From contig NZ_JACHJB010000003.1 in NCBI RefSeq assembly GCF_014207745.1, positions 248,001 through 312,000 on the forward strand: a stretch of DNA of 64,000 nt. Reading direction: 5' to 3'. The translations under genes were made by a program, and so were the position numbers. Under the pieces are notes generated by a model, which worked only from the letters and a program-made list of their open reading frames with translations, did not search any database and was not told where the DNA came from. This document shows positions 33,574-42,426 of this stretch, one piece after another; the first letter of the stretch is position 1, and each line of letters begins with the position of its first letter. The stretch comes from Nonomuraea muscovyensis (GTDB lineage Bacteria; Actinomycetota; Actinomycetes; Streptosporangiales; Streptosporangiaceae).

Positions 33574-33805
33574 TTCCCCAAATCAGGTACTCGATCAAGG
33601 TGACGAGCGTCCACAACGGCGCCGTGAACCGCAACAAGATGCCGGCGAGCTGTTCCGCCGGCGTCGGCGGCACCTGCTCGATCTCCCGGTCGTTCTCCGT
33701 CCAGCGCACCATCCAGCTCAACCTCGGTGTCAAGAAGCGCTACAACGTCATCAGGAAGACCTACATGAACGGCAAGCTCACCAAGACGGCGACCTCCAGC
33801 GGTGC
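33574..33805 (+). pseudogene. Internal fragment of a secreted actinobacterial hypothetical protein
   Basis: An open stretch reads IPQIRYSIKVTSVHNGAV, then MPASCSAGVGGTCSISRSFS and VQRTIQLNLGVKKRY. This looks like part of the small secreted proteins of actinomycetes that carry a CSAGVGxTCSISR-type segment. There is no start, signal peptide or native end; the frame runs on into sequence that is antisense to another gene relic. I read it as a fragment left by a deletion or inversion. Confidence 0.6.
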
Positions 33806-33955
33806 AGGCGTTACGTTTCGCCTGGTCTGGGCGGCCGCCGACCACAGCCCCGAGCCGTCCGGCCCCCGTTCACGCATCGCCTCCGTCATCCGGTCCACGG
33901 CCCCAACGCCCGCCGCCGTCCCGTCGAACCTGATCTCGCCGCTCAGCCCGCACAT
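33761..33955 (-). pseudogene. Truncated N terminus of a class II glutamine amidotransferase (asparagine synthase family)
   Basis: ATG 33955 begins MCGLSGEIRFDGTAAGVGAV and continues with TEAMRERGPDGSGLW. Cys2 and the RGPDG loop are hallmarks of the Ntn-type glutaminase domain of asparagine synthase-like amidotransferases; the wording is closest to the N-acetylglutaminylglutamine amidotransferase type. After about 43 residues the similarity stops and the frame runs antisense to the fragment on the other strand, ending at 33761. The full enzyme would be near 600 residues, so this is a remnant. It lies just upstream of the YbdK-type ligase gene in the other direction of reading order. Confidence 0.7.
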
Positions 33956-33986
33956 ACCTCTCCTTCGATCCGTCAGCTGATCCGTG

Positions 33987-35105
33987 TCATGCCGCGGGCC
34001 GGCGCGAGGTGGGGAAGCCGGAGCGCGTCTCGGCGAGCAGCAGGTCCACCACGTCGGCCAGGCGGCCCCGGCGCGCGTACGCCTGCCGCTGCCGCCTGGC
34101 CGAGCTGCCCCTGCGCAGCGCGTCGCGGGCCAGCCCGGAGACCAGGGCCCAGTCGCCGGACTCCTCCAGCTGGGGCCGCACGCCGTCCACCATCCGCCCG
34201 ATCACCCGGCAGGCCCGGTCGGGCACGCCGCGCACCGGGTCGACCAGATCGCCCTCCAGGCCGGCCCGCGCCGCCTGCCAGGTCGCCGCCCGTACCGCCT
34301 CCAGGCACACGTCCCGGCGCGGTTCCCGACCCACGGACTCCAGCTCGCGCGACACCAGCGCCCGGAACAGACCCGCGACCAGCACGATGTCGTCCACGCG
34401 CGGGCAGGAGTCGCAGATCCGCAGCTCCACGGTGGGGACGTGGGCCGACGGCCGGATGTCGAAGTAGATCATCCCGGGGTCGCCGATCACGCCCGACCGG
34501 ATGAGCCCGGCGATCATCCGCTCGTAGGCGGCGGCGGAGTCGTAGCCGGCCATCGGCCCGGCGGTGGGCCAGCGCCGCCACACCATCGTGCGGTAGCTCG
34601 CGTACCCGGTGTCGGCGCCCAGCCAGTACGGGGAGCTGGCGCTGAGCGCGAGCAGCGGCGGCGCCCACGGCGCGAGGCGGTGCGCGACCAGGATGGCGAG
34701 GTCGCGGTCGGCCAGCTCGACGTGGACGTGGGTCCCGCAGATGAGCTGCTCGCGGGTGAGGTGCTGGTAGTCGCGCAGCATCCGCGCGTAGCGCGGACCG
34801 GGGGAGATCCGCACCTGCCCGACGTCGGCGAGCGGCACGCTGCCGGCGGCCACGACGCCGAGGCCCAGCTCGGCGGCCCTGCCGATCACCGTCTCGCGCA
34901 GCGCGCACAGCTCGCGCCCCAGCTCCCCCAGGCACAGGCACGGCCGGCTGTTGGACTCGACCGTCGAGCAGTGCAGCTCCTTGGTGAAGCAGTCCTTGGG
35001 CAGCAGGTCCAGCACGGCTTCGGAGCCCGGTACGAGACGCCGGGTCCGGGTGTCGACGAGGTGGAACTCCTCCTCGACACCCATGGCGCTCGGAGGGCCG
35101 GTCAT
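33987..35105 (-). CDS. YbdK-type carboxylate-amine ligase (glutamate-cysteine ligase family 2)
   Basis: A 372-residue protein. The start MTGPPSAMGVEEEFHLVDTR is the usual GCS2 N terminus with the EEE metal-binding cluster. CGTHVHVELADRDLAI and TVELRICDSCPRVDDIVLVA carry further conserved metal and nucleotide ligands, and RAATWQAARAGLEGDLVDP is typical. ATG 35105 gives the normal family length; the frame is open further upstream without similarity. Members join an amine to glutamate or related acids with weak activity; the natural product is not known. It precedes the amidotransferase relic by about 30 bp, suggesting a once larger operon. Confidence 0.9.
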   Translation of the reverse strand: MTGPPSAMGVEEEFHLVDTRTRRLVPGSEAVLDLLPKDCFTKELHCSTVESNSRPCLCLGELGRELCALRETVIGRAAELGLGVVAAGSVPLADVGQVRISPGPRYARMLRDYQHLTREQLICGTHVHVELADRDLAILVAHRLAPWAPPLLALSASSPYWLGADTGYASYRTMVWRRWPTAGPMAGYDSAAAYERMIAGLIRSGVIGDPGMIYFDIRPSAHVPTVELRICDSCPRVDDIVLVAGLFRALVSRELESVGREPRRDVCLEAVRAATWQAARAGLEGDLVDPVRGVPDRACRVIGRMVDGVRPQLEESGDWALVSGLARDALRRGSSARRQRQAYARRGRLADVVDLLLAETRSGFPTSRRPAA

Positions 35106-35279
35106 GAGGACCGCCCCCGTACGAACCAGCTCGACGGCATTCCGGTGAGCTGCCCGAAAAAGTAGCTTTCGCACCTTGTGGTGTTCGGGGCTCGCCCATG
35201 ACCAGGGAAAATGCCGCAAGGCCCCCGTTTGGAACCGGGGGTGGGGGGAGGGTGAGAGCAAGGGGGTTCGGTCGGGATC

Positions 35280-35657
35280 ATGTCATCACAGCATCAGCAC
35301 GCGCCCACGTTCACCGTCTCGCTCACGCTCGTCGACGGCGTGGCCGTCGTCCGCGTCGGCGGCGAGCTCGACCTGGTCGCCGCGCCGGCGCTGCGCGAGC
35401 AACTGCGAGCCGCCGCGCGGCTGCCGTCGCAGCGGGTCGTCGTGGACATGACCGATGTCTCGTTCTGCGACTCCGTCGGGATGAGCGAGTTGATCGTGGC
35501 GCTGAACAACAGCCAGAACAGCGGCGGACGCCTGGTCCTCAGCGGCGTGCGGGGCAGCCTGGAACGGCTGCTGTACCGCACCGGGTTGCACAACCTCTTC
35601 GAGCGGCACGCCACCTGGCAGGAGGCCCTGCGCCAGATGTCGGCCGAGCGCTCCTAG
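35280..35657 (+). CDS. STAS-domain anti-sigma factor antagonist
   Basis: A 125-residue single-domain protein. VAVVRVGGELDLVAAPALRE and VVVDMTDVSFCDSVGMSELI are the SpoIIAA-like strands; the Ser in CDSVG is the expected phosphorylation site. By family knowledge it binds an anti-sigma kinase and frees a sigma factor when unphosphorylated. No anti-sigma kinase or sigma factor gene is next to it. The start ATG has only a weak ribosome binding site (GGTCGGGATC). Confidence 0.92.
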   Translation: MSSQHQHAPTFTVSLTLVDGVAVVRVGGELDLVAAPALREQLRAAARLPSQRVVVDMTDVSFCDSVGMSELIVALNNSQNSGGRLVLSGVRGSLERLLYRTGLHNLFERHATWQEALRQMSAERS

Positions 35658-35718
35658 TAGCGGCGGGTGCGGCCGGTCACCGGCATCCGGCCCGGCCGGT
35701 GGACCGGTAATGGACCGG

Positions 35719-37275
35719 TCAGGGGGCGATGCTCCAGGAGACGACCTCGCCGGTGTCGGTCTTGTAGGCGTCGCGCACGCGCAGCCGCCAGGTGCCGTCA
35801 CGGATCTCGGCGCTGAGGTCGACGGGGTACTCGGCCGTCAGGTCGGCGGCGGAGTCGTCGGACTTGGCGCCCTTGAGCGGGTAGGCCGTCCCGTCCGGTG
35901 CCTGCAGGTCCAGGACGAGGTCGCCGCGGTAGGTGTGCCGGATGTTCACGGTGACCTTGGCCGTGGCGGAGCCGGCGCCGGCGCAGCCGCTGACCGTGAC
36001 CGGACGCTCGACGGTCGCCCGGTCCGCCAGCGTGGCGGCCTGGGAGTCGGCGAACGGGCCGCAGGCGGTCGCGCCCGGCGTGATGTGCAGCAGCCGGTTG
36101 GGTGAGCCGGTGCCCGGGTTGGTCACCTTGCCCGTGGTCGCCGCCGCCACGATGGCGTCGGCGATCTGCGCGGGCGTGGCGCCGGGATGGGCGCCCAGGT
36201 GCAGCGCCGCGGCGCCCGCCACGTGCGGCGAGGCCATGGACGTGCCGCTGATCGTGTTGCTGGCGGTGTCACCGGTGTGCCACGCGGAGGTGATATCGCC
36301 GCCGGGGGCGAACAGGTCGAGGCACCTGCCCCAGTTAGAGGTGCTGCGCCGGCTGTCGTCGCTGTTGGTCGCCCCGACGGTGATGACCTCGGGGATGTAG
36401 GCCGGCCCGACCTGGCAGGCGTCGGCGTTGTCGTTGGCCGCCGCGGCCACGTAGGTGTAGCCCTTGGCGACCGACGCCTGCACCGCGCTGGTCAGCGCGC
36501 TGCTCACGCCGGTCTTCACGCTGACGTTGACCACCGCGGGGCCGGCGGTGTTGGCCATGATCCATTCGACCCCGTTGAGAACGCCGGAGCCGGGGCCCCT
36601 GCCGTCGCAGCCGAGCACGCGCACGGAGACGAGTCTGGCCTTCTTGGCCACCCCGTACTTGGTGCCACCGATGGTGCCGGCGACGTGGGTGCCGTGCCCG
36701 TTGCAGTCGCTGGCGTCGTTGTCGCCGTCGAAGAGGTCCCGGCCGTGGTCGGCTCGGCCGCCGAAGTCGGTGTGGCTGATGCGGATGCCGGTGTCGATCA
36801 CGTACACCTTCACGCCGTCGGCGGTGCCGGTGTAGGTGTAGGAGCGCGACAGCGGCAGGTCGCGCTGATCGATCCGGTCGAGGCCCCAGCTCGGGGGGTT
36901 GTCCTGGCGTTCGGCGATCGTCGCCATCTGGTCCTGCTCGACGTACGCTACCGCCGGGTCCGCGGCCAGCCGCTGCGCATCGTCCTTCGACAGCTCGGCG
37001 GTGAAGCCCTTGAGGGCGGCGGAGTAGGTGTGTTTGACCGCTCCGCCGTATTCGCCGGCGAGGTCGCGGGCCATCGGCGCCACGCCGCGGGAGCGCAGGT
37101 CCTGGGTGTTCTTCAGGACGACGATGTAGCGGTCCGGGATGGCCATCGCGGGGTCGGCGGCGATGAACGTGCCAGGCGGGGGAGTGGGGGGCTGGGCCAG
37201 TGCAGCGCCGGTCGTGGCCATGAGCGTGGCGGCGGCCACGGCGATGGCGGCTAAGGCGCGGCTGGGTCGTCTCAT
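35719..37275 (-). CDS. Secreted subtilisin-like serine protease (S8) with C-terminal P-like domain
   Basis: A 518-residue protein. A signal peptide (ALAAIAVAAATLMATTGAAL) is followed by an I9 inhibitor propeptide (DRYIVVLKNTQDLRSRGVAP), then the catalytic domain with Asp in VYVIDTGIRISH, His in NGHGTHVAGTIGG and Ser in SGTSMASPHVAGAAALH, of the proteinase K type. The last about 110 residues (VTVNIRHTYRGDLVLDLQAP, WRLRVRDAYKTDTGEVVSWS) are a P/homoB-like domain. I chose ATG 37275 because the signal peptide begins there. It is divergent from the metallophosphoesterase gene, which ends in the same domain type. Confidence 0.94.
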   Translation of the reverse strand: MRRPSRALAAIAVAAATLMATTGAALAQPPTPPPGTFIAADPAMAIPDRYIVVLKNTQDLRSRGVAPMARDLAGEYGGAVKHTYSAALKGFTAELSKDDAQRLAADPAVAYVEQDQMATIAERQDNPPSWGLDRIDQRDLPLSRSYTYTGTADGVKVYVIDTGIRISHTDFGGRADHGRDLFDGDNDASDCNGHGTHVAGTIGGTKYGVAKKARLVSVRVLGCDGRGPGSGVLNGVEWIMANTAGPAVVNVSVKTGVSSALTSAVQASVAKGYTYVAAAANDNADACQVGPAYIPEVITVGATNSDDSRRSTSNWGRCLDLFAPGGDITSAWHTGDTASNTISGTSMASPHVAGAAALHLGAHPGATPAQIADAIVAAATTGKVTNPGTGSPNRLLHITPGATACGPFADSQAATLADRATVERPVTVSGCAGAGSATAKVTVNIRHTYRGDLVLDLQAPDGTAYPLKGAKSDDSAADLTAEYPVDLSAEIRDGTWRLRVRDAYKTDTGEVVSWSIAP

Positions 37276-37613
37276 GGGGTGAAGGTCCTGCGCCGGCGCC
37301 CCGGTTGTGGGGGGAGCAGTGCCAATGGCAGCAATGCGCCACAATTCAGCCGGTAAGCAGCCAAAAAATGCCCTAATTGGGACATAAGGTGTGGCGCTGA
37401 GGCGTCAATTCACGGAACGGCCCACGTTGACGAGGCCGCTGGCCAGGGGAGACTCCGGCTGACCTGCCCGCGCGCCTCGCGCCCATTCACTGAATGCTGT
37501 CACGAGGTCCGACAAGGCCGTTGACTCGGCGCGTACGGCAGGTAGCTTTCCGATCGCCGTGGGGCCCACGGAGACGCACGACTCTTGACCCCCATCCGAG
37601 AGGAACACCGTCC
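37276..37613. promoter_or_regulatory. Shared promoter region of the subtilase and phosphoesterase genes
   Basis: This 338-bp divergent gap has no supported gene. An AT-richer part at about 37330-37400 contains CCAAAAAATGCCCTAATTGG and may hold promoter elements, but I could not assign -35/-10 boxes with confidence. Confidence 0.4.
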
Positions 37614-40142
37614 GTGATCCCTCCTCAAAGACGCTTCCGGCTCCTGTCCGGCACGGCGTGCCTGGCGATGCTCGCCGCGCTCGGCCCGGGGCCGGCCCAA
37701 GCCCAGGCCGCGCCAACCCAGGTCGAGGGCCGTCCGGCCCCTACCACGAACCTGCGAACGGTCCAGGCCACGACGGCGCAGGCCGCGCCGGCCGAGGACA
37801 CCGTGCCGCAGCTCGCCGAGACCGGCGCCACCACCGGCAGCGCCGACGTGTCCGGTTCGGCGGCCAAGGCCGCGGCCCGCCAGGTGTGCAGCTCCGGCGC
37901 CAAGTGGCTGCGCCTGCGCTTCACCAAGCTCGACCTGCGCGGCAAGGACAGCCTCACCGTGACCGGCTCCGCCGGCGGCGGCTTCCGCTTCACCGGCGAC
38001 GCCTGGCGCGACCGGGTGTTCACCACCCGCGCCCTCCAAGGCGACTGCGTCACCGTGCAGCCCAGCTTCGGCGACCCGGCCAGCGCGTACACCGTCGACG
38101 GCTACCAGGCCGGCGCCCAGCCCCTCGCGGCAGCCGAGGTCGTGGTGGCCGGGGCGGGCGACATCTGCGGCAGCGCGTGCGCCAGCACCGCCAAGCTCGT
38201 CACCGCCATCAACCCCGCCGCCGTCTTCACCACCGGCGACAACGCCTACGAGAGCGGCACGCTCAGTGAGTACAACGGCGCCTACAAGCAGACCTGGGGC
38301 CCCTTCTTCGACAAGACCTACCCCATCCCCGGCAACCACGAGTACAAGACCAGCGGCGCGTCCGGCTACTTCGACTACTTCGGCGCCCGCGCCGGCGCCC
38401 GCGGCAAGGGCTACTACAGCTGGGACATCGGCGACTGGCACTTCATCGCGCTCAACAGCAACATCTCGATGAGCGCCGGCTCGGCCCAGGAGCAGTGGCT
38501 GCGCCAGGACCTCGCCGCCAACGCCAAGCCGTGTACCGCGGCTTACCTGCACCACCCGCTGTACAACGTCGGCAACCACAGCCCGTCCACGGGCACTCGG
38601 CCGCTGTGGAAGGCCCTCTACGACCACAAGGCCGACCTCATGCTGGCCGGCCACGACCACAACTACCAGCGGTGGGCCCTGCAGGACCATCTGGGCAACG
38701 CCACCCCGAACGGTATCCGCGAGATCCTCGTCGGCACGGGCGGCCGCAGCTTCTACTCGCTCAGCACCAGCAACCCGGCCAACCTCCAGGCCAAGAACGC
38801 CAACACGCACGGCGTGCTCAAGCTGACCCTGTCCAGCACCGGCTACCGGTTCGACTTCGTGTCGATCGCCGGCCGCACATTCACCGACAGCGGCACCGCG
38901 ACCTGCCACAAGGCGGGCCCGACCACGCCGGACATTTCGCTGAGCGCCCAGCCCTCCTCGCTCAACGTCGCCCCCGGCGCCTCGGGCACCTCCACCGTCC
39001 AGGTGGCCGGCCAGAACGGCTTCGCCGGCACCGTCCAGCTCGCCGTCTCGGGCCAGCCCTCCGGCGTCACCGCCACGGTCACGCCCTCGTCGGTGACGGT
39101 GGCCGACGGCGCGACCGCGAACGCCACGCTCAACGTCTCGGTGGCCGCGGGCACGCCCGCCGGCTCCCACACCCTGACCGTGACCGGCACCTCCGGCTCG
39201 CTCAGCAAGACCACCACCGTCCGGCTCACCATCGGCAGCGACGGGGGCGGCACGACCGTCTTCGCCGACGACTTCGAGGCCGAGCGCGGCTGGACCGTCA
39301 ACCCCGCCAGCTCCGACACCGCCACCAGCGGCCGCTGGGAGCGCGGCGACCCGGAGGAGACCGCCGAGTCGGGCGTCAAGCAGCTCGGCACCACGGTCAG
39401 CGGCGTCAACGCCCTGGTCACCGGCAGGCTGGCCGGGTCCGGGCCGGGCGCCGACGACGTGGACGGCGGCGTCACCACCGTCCGATCCCCGGCCATCACG
39501 CTGCCCGCCGGCGCGTCCACGCTGACGCTGTCGCACACCTTCGCGCACCGCGACAACTCTGGCCCCGACGACTATCTCCGCGTCAAGGTCGTCGGCGCCA
39601 ATTCGACCGCCACGGTGCTCTCACGGACCGGCACCGCCGCCACCGACCTGGACGGCCAGTGGCGGACGCTCACCGCCGACCTGTCCGCCTTCGCCGGGCA
39701 GAGCGTCCGCATCCTCGCCGAGGCGGCCGACGTCGGGACGGCGAGCCTCATCGAGGCCGCCATCGACGACGTGCAGATCACCTCGTCCGGCGGCGGTGAC
39801 ACCACCTTCAGCAACGACACCGAGTTCCCGGTGCCGGACCGCAGCAGCGTGGAGAGCCCCATCGAGGTCACCGGCCAGTCGGGCAACGCACCGGCCGGGC
39901 TGCGGGTCAACGCGCGCATCTCCCACCCCTACCGCGGTGACCTCGTCGTCGAGCTGGTCGCCCCGGGCGGGCACATCTTCCCGATCAAGGCCGCGCACAG
40001 CAAGGAGGACGGTACCGACCTCACCGTCAGCACCGCCGTGGACGGCTCGGGCACGGCCGCGAACGGGCAGTGGCGGCTCCGGGTGAAGGACACGCTCGAC
40101 CAGGACAACGGCGTCCTGAACCGCTGGAGCCTGACCTTCTGA
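37614..40142 (+). CDS. Secreted metallophosphoesterase with Ig-like, jelly-roll and P-like domains
   Basis: An 842-residue exported protein. After a signal peptide (LLSGTACLAMLAALGPGPAQ) comes a calcineurin-like phosphoesterase domain at about 180-440: GDICGS, FTTGDNAY, IPGNHEY, YLHHPLYN and LAGHDHNYQRW are its metal and catalytic motifs. An Ig-like region (ISLSAQPSSLNVAPGASGTS) follows at about 445-540, then a jelly-roll-like part (VFADDFEAERGWTVNPASSD) and a final P-like domain (VNARISHPYRGDLVVELVAP). GTG 37614 with GAGAGG upstream fits the signal peptide. It probably cleaves extracellular phosphoesters; the substrate is unknown. Confidence 0.9.
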   Translation: MIPPQRRFRLLSGTACLAMLAALGPGPAQAQAAPTQVEGRPAPTTNLRTVQATTAQAAPAEDTVPQLAETGATTGSADVSGSAAKAAARQVCSSGAKWLRLRFTKLDLRGKDSLTVTGSAGGGFRFTGDAWRDRVFTTRALQGDCVTVQPSFGDPASAYTVDGYQAGAQPLAAAEVVVAGAGDICGSACASTAKLVTAINPAAVFTTGDNAYESGTLSEYNGAYKQTWGPFFDKTYPIPGNHEYKTSGASGYFDYFGARAGARGKGYYSWDIGDWHFIALNSNISMSAGSAQEQWLRQDLAANAKPCTAAYLHHPLYNVGNHSPSTGTRPLWKALYDHKADLMLAGHDHNYQRWALQDHLGNATPNGIREILVGTGGRSFYSLSTSNPANLQAKNANTHGVLKLTLSSTGYRFDFVSIAGRTFTDSGTATCHKAGPTTPDISLSAQPSSLNVAPGASGTSTVQVAGQNGFAGTVQLAVSGQPSGVTATVTPSSVTVADGATANATLNVSVAAGTPAGSHTLTVTGTSGSLSKTTTVRLTIGSDGGGTTVFADDFEAERGWTVNPASSDTATSGRWERGDPEETAESGVKQLGTTVSGVNALVTGRLAGSGPGADDVDGGVTTVRSPAITLPAGASTLTLSHTFAHRDNSGPDDYLRVKVVGANSTATVLSRTGTAATDLDGQWRTLTADLSAFAGQSVRILAEAADVGTASLIEAAIDDVQITSSGGGDTTFSNDTEFPVPDRSSVESPIEVTGQSGNAPAGLRVNARISHPYRGDLVVELVAPGGHIFPIKAAHSKEDGTDLTVSTAVDGSGTAANGQWRLRVKDTLDQDNGVLNRWSLTF

Positions 40143-40152
40143 CCGGCGCCCC

Positions 40153-40185
40153 GGGGTGCGGGACGGCTCCGCCGTCCCGCACCCC
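40153..40185 (+). terminator. Strong hairpin after the metallophosphoesterase gene
   Basis: GGGGTGCGGGACGGC and GCCGTCCCGCACCCC form a perfect 15-bp stem around TCC, starting 11 bp after the stop codon. There is no T tract, but T-less hairpins of this strength commonly end transcripts in high-GC actinomycetes. The MFS gene starts 38 bp later on the same strand and so may have its own promoter or depend on read-through. Confidence 0.75.
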
Positions 40186-40222
40186 ACCGCCTGCCAAGCC
40201 CTCCGCCCAGGAAAGGTGAACC

Positions 40223-41467
40223 GTGTATCTGTCCACAATGAGGGCCACCGGGACGCCCGCGGCGGCCGGGCGGCTGAGATCCGCCCGCGTGCCCGCCACG
40301 GTGGTCGGCCTCGGCATGGTGAGCTTCTTCACCGACATCTCCGCCGAGATGGTCGCCGCGTTCCTGCCCATGTACCTGCTGTACGGCCTCGGTGCCGGCT
40401 TCGTGCAGCTGGGACTGCTCGACGGCCTCTACACGGGCGCGAGCGCGCTGCTGCGGCTGGCGGGCGGCCACCTGGCCGACCGGTCCGCGCGGCCCAAGGC
40501 GGTGGCACTGGCCGGCTACGGTCTGTCGGCGGCGAGCAAGCTGCTGTTCCCGCTCGTCGGCGGGGCGGTCTCCGGCATCGGCGTGGCGGTCGCCGTCGAC
40601 CGGGCGGGCAAGGGGCTGCGGGCGGCCCCGCGCGATGCCCTCATCACCGCCGCCACGCCCGCGCAGGCGCTGGGCGCCGCCTTCGGCGTCCATCGGGCGC
40701 TGGACACGGCGGGCGCGCTGCTCGGGCCAGTGGTGGTGTTCGCTCTGGTGGCCGCGGTCGGCGACGCCTACGACGCGGTCTTCGTCACCAGCTTCTGCCT
40801 GGCCATGATCGGGGTGGTGACCCTGGCCTTCTTCGTCCGCGACCGGCGGATCGCCCCGGCCGCCCGGCCGCGGGTGTCCCTGCGTGACGGCTGGGGCCTG
40901 CTGGCGCGGCGCCCGCTGCGCCGCGTGGCGGCCTACGCGGCCATGCTCGGGCTGGTCACGGCCGGGGACGCGTTCGTCTTCGTCGGCGTCCAGCGGCAGA
41001 CCGGGCTCGGCGCGGCCACGCTGCCGCTGCTGCCCCTGGCCACCTCGCTGGTGTTTCTCGTCGCGGCGGTGCCGCTGGGCAGGCTGGCCGACCGGGTCGG
41101 CGGCTGGAAGGTGTTCGTCGCCGGCCACGCGCTGCTCGCGGCGGCCTACGGGCTGCTCGCCGCCGCCTGGCAGGGCCCGGTCGCCGCCGCGTGCGTGCTG
41201 CTGCTGCACGGGCTGTTCTACGCGGCCACCGACGGGGTGCTGATGGCCCACCTCGCGCCCTACCTTCCCGAGCACCTGCGCGCCAGCGGCCTGGCCATCA
41301 CCCAGACCGGTCAGGCGCTGGCCCGCATGGGCGGCACGATCGCCTTCGGCGCGCTCGCCACGGGCTGGGACCTGGGCGTCTCCTTCGTGGTCTTCGCCGC
41401 GCTGCTGGCGGCGGGGCTGGTGCCGGCCTGCGCGTTCCCGCCCCGCGGAGAGGAGATCTCGTCGTGA
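40223..41467 (+). CDS. MFS transporter
   Basis: A 414-residue protein with about twelve hydrophobic helices. VVGLGMVSFFTDISAEMVAA is typical of an MFS subfamily with an FTDISSEM-like helix 1; the loop 2-3 motif appears as LAGGHLADRSARPKAVAL. VDRAGKGLRAAPRDALI is a further mark of this group, seen in drug/sugar-like exporters of unknown substrate. GTG 40223 follows AGGAAAGGTGAACC. Its stop overlaps the next gene (GTGA), so the two are co-translated. Confidence 0.88.
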   Translation: MYLSTMRATGTPAAAGRLRSARVPATVVGLGMVSFFTDISAEMVAAFLPMYLLYGLGAGFVQLGLLDGLYTGASALLRLAGGHLADRSARPKAVALAGYGLSAASKLLFPLVGGAVSGIGVAVAVDRAGKGLRAAPRDALITAATPAQALGAAFGVHRALDTAGALLGPVVVFALVAAVGDAYDAVFVTSFCLAMIGVVTLAFFVRDRRIAPAARPRVSLRDGWGLLARRPLRRVAAYAAMLGLVTAGDAFVFVGVQRQTGLGAATLPLLPLATSLVFLVAAVPLGRLADRVGGWKVFVAGHALLAAAYGLLAAAWQGPVAAACVLLLHGLFYAATDGVLMAHLAPYLPEHLRASGLAITQTGQALARMGGTIAFGALATGWDLGVSFVVFAALLAAGLVPACAFPPRGEEISS

Positions 41468-42426
41468 ACTCCCATCACCGCCGGATCATCGCTGGCATCT
41501 GCTCGATCGTGGCGCTGGTTTGCGCGGGCGGCGGCTACGTGGCCTGGGCGATGGCCGGGAACGAGCAGCCGGCCACGCAGGCCGCGGCCGAGGCCGGTCC
41601 GGGCACCCTCGTGTTCCTGGACCGCGACCGGACCCTCGCGCAGGTGCCGGTCACGGACGCGGGCGCGGCGCCGGTCCGCCGTGCCCGGACCTGCCTGCGC
41701 GCCTACACCGCCGGGGGCACCACGGTGTGCCTGCGGACCGTCGCCGTGCCCGCCGGTTTCGAGGCGGCGTTCCTGCGCGGCGACAAGGAGATGGCCGAGC
41801 CGGTCCGCATCGACGGCACGCCCAGCAGGGCGCGAGTCTCCCCGAGCGGCCGCCTGGCGGCCTGGACGGTCTTCCGCTCCGGCGACTCCTACGACCCGGG
41901 CGGGTTCGCCACCACCACCGGCATCTACGACACGGTGTCCGGGACGCTGCACGGTTCGCTGGAGGACTTCTCCGTAGTAGTCGACGGCCGGCCGTACCAG
42001 CGGGAGGACCGGAACTTCTGGGGCGTGACGTTCGCGGCCGACGACCGGACCTTCTACGCGACGATGGGGTCGGGCGGCCGGATCTGGCTGCTGCGCGGGG
42101 ACCTGGCCACGCGCAGGCTCACCGCGGTGACCCGCGACGTGGAGTGCCCGTCGCTGTCGCCCGACGGGACGCGGATCGCCTACAAGAAGCGGACCGGCCC
42201 GCGCTGGCGGCTGCACGTCATGGACCTGGGGACCGGACGCGAGACCCCGCTCGCCGAGCGGGCGGAGGTGGACGACCAGGCGGCCTGGGTGGACGGCGCG
42301 ACCGTGGCCTACGCCCGGCCTGACGGTGGGGGGCGCGTCTCGCTGTTCGCCGTGCCGGCCGACGGCACGGGGGCGCCGCGGCTGCTGCGCCGCGACGCCA
42401 CCTCGCCGGCGGTCCTCCATGAGTAG
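41464..42426 (+). CDS. TolB-like beta-propeller exported or membrane-anchored protein
   Basis: A 320-residue protein with one N-terminal helix (IIAGICSIVALVCAGGGYVA) and a repeated beta-propeller pattern, including PSRARVSPSGRLAAWTVFRS and CPSLSPDGTRIAYKKRTGPR, the PD40 type (SPDG). It should sit outside the membrane. The GTG at 41464 overlaps the MFS stop. I infer a partner or accessory role for the transporter from coupling only. Confidence 0.82.
   Translation: MNSHHRRIIAGICSIVALVCAGGGYVAWAMAGNEQPATQAAAEAGPGTLVFLDRDRTLAQVPVTDAGAAPVRRARTCLRAYTAGGTTVCLRTVAVPAGFEAAFLRGDKEMAEPVRIDGTPSRARVSPSGRLAAWTVFRSGDSYDPGGFATTTGIYDTVSGTLHGSLEDFSVVVDGRPYQREDRNFWGVTFAADDRTFYATMGSGGRIWLLRGDLATRRLTAVTRDVECPSLSPDGTRIAYKKRTGPRWRLHVMDLGTGRETPLAERAEVDDQAAWVDGATVAYARPDGGGRVSLFAVPADGTGAPRLLRRDATSPAVLHE

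Noticed and set aside
35658..35718. Direct repeats of GGACCGGT between the STAS and subtilase genes as an attachment site
   Set aside because: Too short and palindromic, likely part of a bidirectional terminator region; no integrase gene is near.
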